DNA of 21,344 bases from positions 1 to 21,344 of the forward strand of contig CAYIYN010000016.1 of NCBI GenBank assembly GCA_964367645.1. The letters are read 5' to 3'. The position numbers and the translations under genes were made by a program. Positions 16,856 to 21,344 of this stretch are shown piece by piece. The notes beneath the pieces were generated by a model. It was given only the letters and a program-made list of their open reading frames with translations, made no database searches and had not been told where the DNA came from. Source of the DNA: RGIG4097 sp964367645. GTDB taxonomy: Bacteria > Bacillota > Clostridia > Christensenellales > CAG-917. Position 1 is the first letter of the stretch, and each line of letters begins with the position of its first letter.

Positions 16856-18520
16856 TTACCCCTTTAATATTATATCTTTTATATCGCAGTTCGGCGGAAT
16901 GAAAGGCAAAACCTTGTCATCACTGTCAATAACAGCCTCAATCAGCACAGGGCCGCTTTGTTTAAATGCCCATTCAACTGCCCCTTGCATTTCGGAAAGT
17001 GCGGTAATTTTTTTCGCATCTGCCCCAAATGCTTTTGCAAGCGCAACATAGTCGGTTTTTCTGTTCAAGGTTGTGTTTGAATACCTTTTTTCAAAAAATG
17101 TAGTTTGCCACTGCCGTACCATTCCTAATGCGTTGTTGTTTAGCAAAACCACTACGATAGGCAAATTGTTTGAAACGGCGGTAGCCATTTCATTCATATT
17201 CATATGGAAACAGCCGTCGCTTGTAAACAATACCGTTTTTCGCCCCGTGCCTATTGCCGCACCAATCGCCGCCCCCAAACCGAAGCCCATTGTTCCAAGG
17301 CCGCCTGAGGTAATAAATGTCCGTGGCTGCTTAAATTTGTAATACTGCGTTGTCCACATTTGGTGTTGCCCTACATCAGTGGCAACTATCGTTTCGGGCT
17401 TGGCAAAGCTGTTTACACATTCAATTAAACTTTGCGGATTAAGCCTAGACTTGTCCATATCCAAACGGTTTTCTGCACAATTTTTTATTGCATCAACCTC
17501 TGCGCGCCAATCCTTGCGCTCAATTTTGCTAAGCCTTTCATTCAGCTTTTGCAAAATCTGTTTGAGGTCGCCAAGCAGCGATACATACGCAGGTATGTTT
17601 TTGCCTATCTCAGCAGGGTCAATGTCGATATGAATTATCTTTCTGCCCTTGCCAAACTCTTGCTTGTTCCCCGTTGCTCTGTCGGAAAAGCGTGTGCCTA
17701 CCGCAATTATCAGGTCGCACAATGCCATGGCTTTGCTGGCGGCGTACTTGCCGTGCATACCCGTCATTCCCAAAAAGCGCGGGTTGTCGGCATTAACTGC
17801 GCTTAATCCCATCATACTTGTGCCGATAGGCGCATCAATCATATCTGCAAAATCGGTCAACTCTTTTGTTGCTTGCGATATCGTTACACCGCCGCCAGCA
17901 TAAATAAACGGTCTTTCCGCCGCTGCAATCAGCTCTGCGGCTCTTACTAAGGCTTCGCTACTGACCTCGGTTGTTTTTGCAGGGAAAACCACTTGCTTTG
18001 GCTCATATTCAGTAACCGCCGTTTGAATGTCTTTGGGAATGTCAATCAACACAGGGCCGGGTCTGCCACTTTTTGCGATAATAAACGCTTCCCTTATTAT
18101 GTCCGCCAAACGGCTTACATCCTTAACGATATAGTTGTGCTTTGTAATAGGAATAGTTATGCCTGTTATATCCACCTCTTGAAAGCTATCACGGCCTATA
18201 AGATTTGTTGCAACATTGCCTGTTATTGCCACCATAGGTGTGCTGTCCAAATAAGCATTTGCTATACCCGTAACCAAGTTTGTTGCGCCGGGGCCTGATG
18301 TTGCTATCACCACACCCGTCTTGCCCGTGGCTCTGGCATAGCCGTCAGCCGCATGTGCCGCACCCTGTTCGTGTGCAGAAATGTAGTGAGTGATTTTATC
18401 CGCAGCTTTATAAAGCTCGTCATAAATATTTAGAACTGCGCCGCCGGGGTACCCAAAAATCGTATCTGCCCCGTGTGCCGACAATTCCTCAATTAATATC
18501 CGTGCTCCGCTTATCTTCAT
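16856..18520 (-). CDS. ilvB: acetolactate synthase large (catalytic) subunit
   Basis: This ThDP- and FAD-dependent enzyme makes 2-acetolactate from two pyruvates, or 2-aceto-2-hydroxybutyrate from pyruvate and 2-oxobutyrate. The 554 residues have the three-domain layout. The N-terminal pyrimidine-binding domain has FGYPGGAVL and the catalytic Glu51 in SAHEQGAAHAADGYAR. The middle FAD domain begins near 190. The C-terminal pyrophosphate domain has TSDGCFHMNMNEMATA and LLNNNALGMVRQWQ. GRDSFQEVDI is typical of biosynthetic AHAS rather than catabolic AlsS, and the adjacent ilvN supports this. AGGAGG lies 5 nt before the ATG. It is the first structural gene, directly after the attenuator-like terminator at 18538-18567. 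Confidence 0.96.
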   Translation of the reverse strand: MKISGARILIEELSAHGADTIFGYPGGAVLNIYDELYKAADKITHYISAHEQGAAHAADGYARATGKTGVVIATSGPGATNLVTGIANAYLDSTPMVAITGNVATNLIGRDSFQEVDITGITIPITKHNYIVKDVSRLADIIREAFIIAKSGRPGPVLIDIPKDIQTAVTEYEPKQVVFPAKTTEVSSEALVRAAELIAAAERPFIYAGGGVTISQATKELTDFADMIDAPIGTSMMGLSAVNADNPRFLGMTGMHGKYAASKAMALCDLIIAVGTRFSDRATGNKQEFGKGRKIIHIDIDPAEIGKNIPAYVSLLGDLKQILQKLNERLSKIERKDWRAEVDAIKNCAENRLDMDKSRLNPQSLIECVNSFAKPETIVATDVGQHQMWTTQYYKFKQPRTFITSGGLGTMGFGLGAAIGAAIGTGRKTVLFTSDGCFHMNMNEMATAVSNNLPIVVVLLNNNALGMVRQWQTTFFEKRYSNTTLNRKTDYVALAKAFGADAKKITALSEMQGAVEWAFKQSGPVLIEAVIDSDDKVLPFIPPNCDIKDIILKG

Positions 18521-18537
18521 CTTAACCTCCTGATACT

Positions 18538-18567
18538 AAAAAACCCACGGGCTTTGCCGTGGGTTTT
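18538..18567 (-). terminator. attenuator terminator in the ilv-leu leader
   Basis: On the - strand AAAACCCACGG (18567-18557) pairs perfectly with CCGTGGGTTTT (18550-18540) around a 6-nt loop and is followed by a run of T to 18538. It lies 17 nt after the leader-peptide stop and 17 nt before the ilvB start, so it must be passed to express the operon. Its 5' arm can alternatively pair with GTGGTTTTG (18622-18614) inside the leader ORF: CAAAACC matches exactly and the rest pairs with one bulged C. That would be the antiterminator. Confidence 0.85.
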
Positions 18568-18584
18568 GATTGCTTGATATTTCG

Positions 18585-18707
18585 CTATCGCACTATACCG
18601 CCATCAGTTTTGGCAAAACCACAAAAAACATTATCTCTAATAACTAGAATGATAATGCTAATGACGCTTATAATAACGACGCTTGCCAAGGCAACTGTTG
18701 CTTGCAT
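18585..18707 (-). CDS. branched-chain amino acid-rich leader peptide of the ilv-leu operon
   Basis: This 40-codon ORF has AGGAG 6 nt before its ATG. Codons 5-23 include 14 branched-chain residues (7 Ile, 5 Val, 2 Leu), with the run VVIISVISIIILVI at 10-23. The rest (RDNVFCGFAK... ending GGIVR) is ordinary. Position, composition and the terminator 17 nt after the stop match the leader peptides (IlvL type) that control ilv operons by ribosome stalling. When charged Ile, Val or Leu tRNA is scarce, a ribosome paused on codons 12-23 would leave GTGGTTTTG (codons 29-32) free to pair with the terminator arm, so transcription continues. The mechanism is inferred. A small hydrophobic membrane peptide is the alternative, but the location makes a control role far more likely. 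Confidence 0.8.
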   Translation of the reverse strand: MQATVALASVVIISVISIIILVIRDNVFCGFAKTDGGIVR

Positions 18708-18758
18708 ACAATGCTCCTGTCAACAAAAATTTAACTTAAACAAAACTTTTGTACTTAA

Positions 18759-18787
18759 TCATTACCATACCCACAAAAAATTGTCAA
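18759..18787 (-). promoter_or_regulatory. candidate promoter of the ilv-leu operon
   Basis: On the - strand TTGACA (18787-18782), a perfect -35, stands 17 nt from TAATGA (18764-18759), a weak -10. GGTAAT, 2 nt upstream of that, is an alternative. Transcription would start near 18752, giving a leader RNA of about 230 nt before ilvB that contains the leader peptide and terminator. The spacing to the leader ATG (about 45 nt) is reasonable. Confidence 0.5.
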
Positions 18788-18875
18788 GAACAATATTGCA
18801 TTTTTAAATAAAATCAATATTTTTATTGTTTATAGGCTGTTTTATTATCAAATTTATTGCAAAACTCTGCACCCA

Positions 18876-18901
18876 TATCAAATGTTGCTATCAAATGTTG
18901 C
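18876..18901. repeat. 13-bp exact tandem duplication
   Basis: TATCAAATGTTGC occurs twice in direct contact (18876-18888 and 18889-18901). It sits just where integrase-like sequence begins, so it may mark a deletion or integration junction. Confidence 0.8.
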
Positions 18902-19289
18902 CTGCAACTATAAGTGCAAACCCCACGAAACTAAAACCGATGCAGGAAACCGCGTTGTGCCTATCTTTGATAGTCTTTTGCCCTATCTGCCTACAAGCAA
19001 GAAAGATAAAACCTTGCGGATATTTCCTATAAACGAAGCGAATATATATAGGCATTTCTCCAAAATTTTGGAATGCGCTAACCTTGTAAATAAGCATATC
19101 ACGCTACATTCTTTAAGGCATACTTTCATTACGCGTTGTTTTGAATGCGGTATAGACGCTAAAACCGTTGCAAAGTGGGTTGGACATACCGATATATCAC
19201 TAACCCTAAAAGTATATACGCACTGCAATTCGGACTACGAACAAACTCAAATTATCAAATTAAATAAGGGGGTAAAAAATAGTCAATAA
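18882..19289 (+). pseudogene. tyrosine recombinase/integrase, C-terminal remnant
   Basis: The 135-residue frame carries the end of a phage-type integrase catalytic domain. ETKTDAGNRVVPI resembles the segment just after the first catalytic Arg region. ITLHSLRHTFITRCFECGI holds the HxxR box, followed by VAKWVGHTDISLTLKVYTH with the second His and the nucleophile Tyr. The N-terminal arm, core-binding domain and first catalytic Arg are missing (about 250 residues relative to the family). There is no Shine-Dalgarno, and the ATG lies inside a small tandem duplication. It is therefore a dead fragment of an integrated element. It converges on the serine recombinase gene, whose stop is 18 nt away. Confidence 0.85.
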
Positions 19290-19306
19290 TCAAGCAAAAA
19301 GTGTAT

Positions 19307-20935
19307 CTAAAACAAAGAAGCAGGGAAAATAAAATCCGCTGAAACCCCACTAAACAGTGGACATATCAACGGATTTTGGCGGGACGGTGGTAATTGCGTT
19401 GGAACACCTTTACAGCATTTATTATAGTTTTTTATTATCTCTTTTACGTCTTCAAACGATATCTCTTCGGAGTGCTTACCGCCACGTATATTAAGGAAAG
19501 CAATCGTACCGTCATCAGAGCAAAATACGATATAGACAAGATTATCTATGATCTTGCGTTGGTAATCTTTATCGTCGGGGTCACCCTTTATAAGCTCTTG
19601 TACAAAGTCCACCATATCTTGGCGAGTTATCTTATAACCTCGTTCCAACTCCAACATTGCGTGCTGATACGATAGGTCATTCAGTAGGGTTTCGTAGTCC
19701 GCCATTTTCTTTTCTATCGTACTTTGGAGCAAAGCACTTTTGGCTTTCACGAAAGCGTCTGCAAGGTCTTCAACCTCTTTTTTGGCATTAGCAATTTTTG
19801 TTTCAATGCTCTTCAAATTGGATACGTCTGTCTTTTTCTCGTAATAATTCATTACGTCATCAACAGCCGTTTTCACGTGTTCCTCGTCGCTCAACCAGTC
19901 AATTACAAACTGCGTCACAGCTTGTTCAAGGACGTCTTTATTCTCACGCTTTTTCTTACAAGGCGGGTCACCGATTTTATCCCTCATATGCTTGCATATA
20001 TAGTAGTAGTTTCTTTTGCCGGTTTTGCTTGTTCCGCCGTCTGCAACCATATCAGTTCCGCACTCACCACAATATAGTTTTCCTGTTAATAAATACGGCT
20101 CTCTTGCCGTAGCCGTTCCACCTGCAAAGTATTTGTTCTTTTGCAGGCGTTTTTGTACTCGTTCAAACAATTCTTTGGGAACGATTTGCGGATACATATT
20201 AGAGCATACTCTGCCACCAAATGAAAACTCGCCCGTATACTTCTGATTGAGTAGCCAATTATCAAGTGGGTGCGTTGTAAAGGGTTTGTCCTTGTATCGA
20301 TAACCTTTTTCGTTGAGTGTAGCCACGATTTTTTTCTTCGGAACGCCTAAATCGTATTGCTCAAAAACATATTTGACGATAGACGCTTCTTCTTCGTTCT
20401 TGACAACTCTTTTGATTGACTTTCCGGGCTTGCCGGGAATAGGTTCGTGTTCAATGCTGTAACCATATATCAAATAACCGCCACAATACGTTCCGTTGGC
20501 AACGCTGGTATCAAGTCCATCACGAACACGTTTAGACAAACGCTTACTATACTTTTCAGCGTTCCACTCCAAAAACATCTCGTAAAACTCGCCACCTTCG
20601 TCTTCGGCAATAGGTTCCAAAGCGGATATGACTCTGATGCCGTATTTCTCTTTCAGCATTTCCTTATACATAATGCTGTCACGACGGTTACGTGCAAACC
20701 TATCGAACATATATACAATTACATATTTGAAAGCACCGCTTGCAGCATCTGCAATCATACGTTGAAACGCAGGACGGGCATCATTTGTTCCCGTTCTGGC
20801 TTTATCTGGATAAATATTTATAACTTTCAGTCCTTTATTTTCGGCTGTTTCCTTACAAATACGCACTTGAGCTTCGATACTCTGCTCATTCTGTCCGTAA
20901 GAACTGAAACGTGCATAAATAATGCAATTTTCCAT
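19307..20935 (-). CDS. large serine recombinase (site-specific, resolvase/invertase family)
   Basis: This enzyme cuts and rejoins DNA at attachment sites through a covalent 5'-phosphoserine link and typically moves phages and mobilizable or conjugative elements. The start at 20935 (MENCIIYARFSSYGQ) has AAGGAG 7 nt upstream. A longer frame to 21016 runs through promoter sequence. Domains of the 542 residues are: resolvase, 1-145, with Ser11, Arg9 and DRFARNRRD (78-86); recombinase domain, about 155-270; zinc ribbon with Cys289, Cys292, Cys314 and Cys326; and coiled coil, about 375-430. The core looks intact. The last 35 or so residues (GVPTQLPPSRQNPL onward) overlap a strong hairpin and look unrelated to the family, so the 3' end may have been altered at a junction. 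No cargo genes are visible, so the element cannot be named. Confidence 0.93.
   Translation of the reverse strand: MENCIIYARFSSYGQNEQSIEAQVRICKETAENKGLKVINIYPDKARTGTNDARPAFQRMIADAASGAFKYVIVYMFDRFARNRRDSIMYKEMLKEKYGIRVISALEPIAEDEGGEFYEMFLEWNAEKYSKRLSKRVRDGLDTSVANGTYCGGYLIYGYSIEHEPIPGKPGKSIKRVVKNEEEASIVKYVFEQYDLGVPKKKIVATLNEKGYRYKDKPFTTHPLDNWLLNQKYTGEFSFGGRVCSNMYPQIVPKELFERVQKRLQKNKYFAGGTATAREPYLLTGKLYCGECGTDMVADGGTSKTGKRNYYYICKHMRDKIGDPPCKKKRENKDVLEQAVTQFVIDWLSDEEHVKTAVDDVMNYYEKKTDVSNLKSIETKIANAKKEVEDLADAFVKAKSALLQSTIEKKMADYETLLNDLSYQHAMLELERGYKITRQDMVDFVQELIKGDPDDKDYQRKIIDNLVYIVFCSDDGTIAFLNIRGGKHSEEISFEDVKEIIKNYNKCCKGVPTQLPPSRQNPLICPLFSGVSADFIFPASLF
19331..19377. terminator. two-tier hairpin at the 3' end of the recombinase gene
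   Basis: The outer arms AAAATCCGCTGA (19331-19342) and TCAACGGATTTT (19366-19377) pair over 12 bp with one wobble. Inside is CCACT-AAAC-AGTGG (19347-19360). On the - strand the end reads GGATTTTATTTT, which is terminator-like. It lies within the last codons of the recombinase ORF and upstream of the convergent integrase remnant's stop, so it could serve as a terminator or as part of an attachment site. Confidence 0.5.
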
Positions 20936-20957
20936 TTTTTGCTCCTTTTTCTTTTTC

Positions 20958-21141
20958 TGTTTCGGCAAATTGCCTTTGCCAAAAACCTTAATACTTCGGT
21001 TATAGAAAATGGTCAAGGGTTAAAAGCAATGCTTTATGCCTATGTCCGTTCCATTTATTGTCAAGTAAGGTATAAACATTGCCCCTTGACAATTTGCACA
21101 TAACCGTAGCACCTAAAAAGGCAAAGGCAATTACCGATACA
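20958..21141. repeat. long imperfect palindrome (about 184 bp) upstream of the serine recombinase
   Basis: Matching blocks, left arm against the reverse complement of the right arm: TGTTTCGG (20958-20965) with 21134-21141, 7/8; AATTGCCTTTGCC (20968-20980) with 21120-21132, 13/13; CGGTTAT (20997-21003) with 21100-21106, 7/7; ATGGTCAAGGG (21009-21019) with 21083-21093, 10/11; GCAATGCTTTATGCC (21026-21040) with 21069-21082, 13/15 including one gap. The block order is kept with small indels, around a 28-bp centre. The left arm contains the recombinase promoter. A shorter 9-bp repeat, ATTGTCAAG/CTTGACAAT, lies at 21057-21093. Confidence 0.85.
20988..21016 (-). promoter_or_regulatory. promoter of the serine recombinase gene
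   Basis: On the - strand TTGACC (21016-21011) and TATTAA (20993-20988) are 17 nt apart, a good sigma-A-type match. The start codon is about 53 nt downstream of the -10. The promoter lies in the left arm of the long palindrome. The mirrored position in the right arm has TTGACA but no -10, so only this side seems active. A small hairpin, GGCAAA-GGCAA-TTTGCC, would form early in the transcript. Confidence 0.6.
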
Positions 21142-21155
21142 TTAACTCAATCTGT

Positions 21156-21344
21156 TTATCTAATTATCTTTTTTTCTAATAATTTTGCTAAGTATGGATA
21201 TATTGAATTCATAATAATTGCAGATATTTTCTTTTGCTGAGCACCGCTAGGAGAATTGCGCTTGTTAAACATATCTAACAAGAATTCATAGTCATTGTAT
21301 GGATTATAACTGTTATAATTTGATGGCGTAAATACATCATTATT
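21156..21344 (-). CDS. 3' end of an unidentified gene, running off the right edge
   Basis: Reading leftward from the edge, 62 sense codons stay open before TAA at 21156-21158. The peptide is rich in Asn, Tyr and Ser at first (PSNYNSYNPYNDYEF) and ends with a helical, Lys-rich tail (KKISAIIMNSIYPY, then LAKLLEKKIIR). I do not recognise the family. The gene is on the same strand as the serine recombinase and ends 15 nt before the palindrome, so it may belong to the same mobile element or be the chromosomal neighbour of its insertion point. The start is outside the window. Confidence 0.6.
   Translation of the reverse strand, partial: NNDVFTPSNYNSYNPYNDYEFLLDMFNKRNSPSGAQQKKISAIIMNSIYPYLAKLLEKKIIR

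Noticed and set aside
18538..18787. T-box riboswitch upstream of ilvB
   Set aside because: There is no T-box sequence or specifier-loop architecture, and the roughly 230-nt leader is mostly taken up by a translated ORF and one terminator.
19290..19420. tRNA gene as integration target
   Set aside because: No cloverleaf, T-loop (GGTTCRANTCC) or anticodon stem could be assembled on either strand.
20936..21016. Longer N terminus for the serine recombinase
   Set aside because: The added 27 residues translate the promoter and palindrome. The resolvase domain starts at the MEN start, which has a proper AAGGAG.
20447..21103. 218-codon frame on the + strand
   Set aside because: It is antisense to the serine recombinase and its promoter, and shows no recognisable protein features.

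Overview
The window looks like chromosome from a low-GC, Gram-positive, probably anaerobic Clostridia-like bacterium. The signs are strong AGGAGG-type ribosome binding sites, tightly packed operons, an AT-rich background, a lipobox lipoprotein, an MtaR-like LysR regulator, an oxygen-sensitive type of dihydroxyacid dehydratase and a Clostridia-style large serine recombinase. No rRNA, tRNA or CRISPR array was found, and the species cannot be named from this sequence.

Layout. (1) 1-1050: repeat- and hairpin-rich DNA with no convincing gene, running into a short ORF that looks like the C-terminal beta-rich domain of a secreted protein, then a clear terminator. (2) 1054-3212: mostly non-coding, with one lipoprotein gene of unknown function (TTG start) and a palindrome-rich stretch at about 2890-3085. 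(3) 3213-7322: a methionine module. A LysR regulator (metR/mtaR-like) on the + strand converges on metE-metF on the - strand, and a shared terminator-like hairpin lies between them. (4) 7323-7735: intergenic, with five copies of a 17-bp tandem repeat and the terminator of the next operon. (5) 7736-18787: one long - strand operon, ilvB-ilvN-ilvC-ilvD-leuA-cimA-leuC-leuD-leuB, with gaps of 15 nt or less, a candidate promoter and a terminator at the far end. (6) 18800-21344: mobile-DNA scars. There is a fragment of a tyrosine integrase, an intact large serine recombinase, a long imperfect palindrome holding the recombinase promoter, and the 3' end of an unidentified gene leaving the window.

How the genes work together. 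IlvBN, IlvC and IlvD make the 2-oxoacids for valine and isoleucine. LeuA, LeuCD and LeuB extend 2-oxoisovalerate toward leucine. CimA condenses pyruvate with acetyl-CoA to citramalate, which LeuCD and LeuB can turn into 2-oxobutyrate. The operon therefore encodes a threonine-independent entry to isoleucine. No ilvA or branched-chain aminotransferase gene is in the window.

The most notable signal is upstream of ilvB: a 40-codon leader ORF with a good Shine-Dalgarno, in which 14 of codons 5-23 are Ile, Val or Leu, followed 17 nt later by an intrinsic terminator and with a plausible antiterminator pairing. This is the architecture of ribosome-mediated attenuation, not the T-box expected for this operon in a Gram-positive. 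The second notable signal is the roughly 184-bp diverged palindrome that fills the intergenic space before the serine recombinase.
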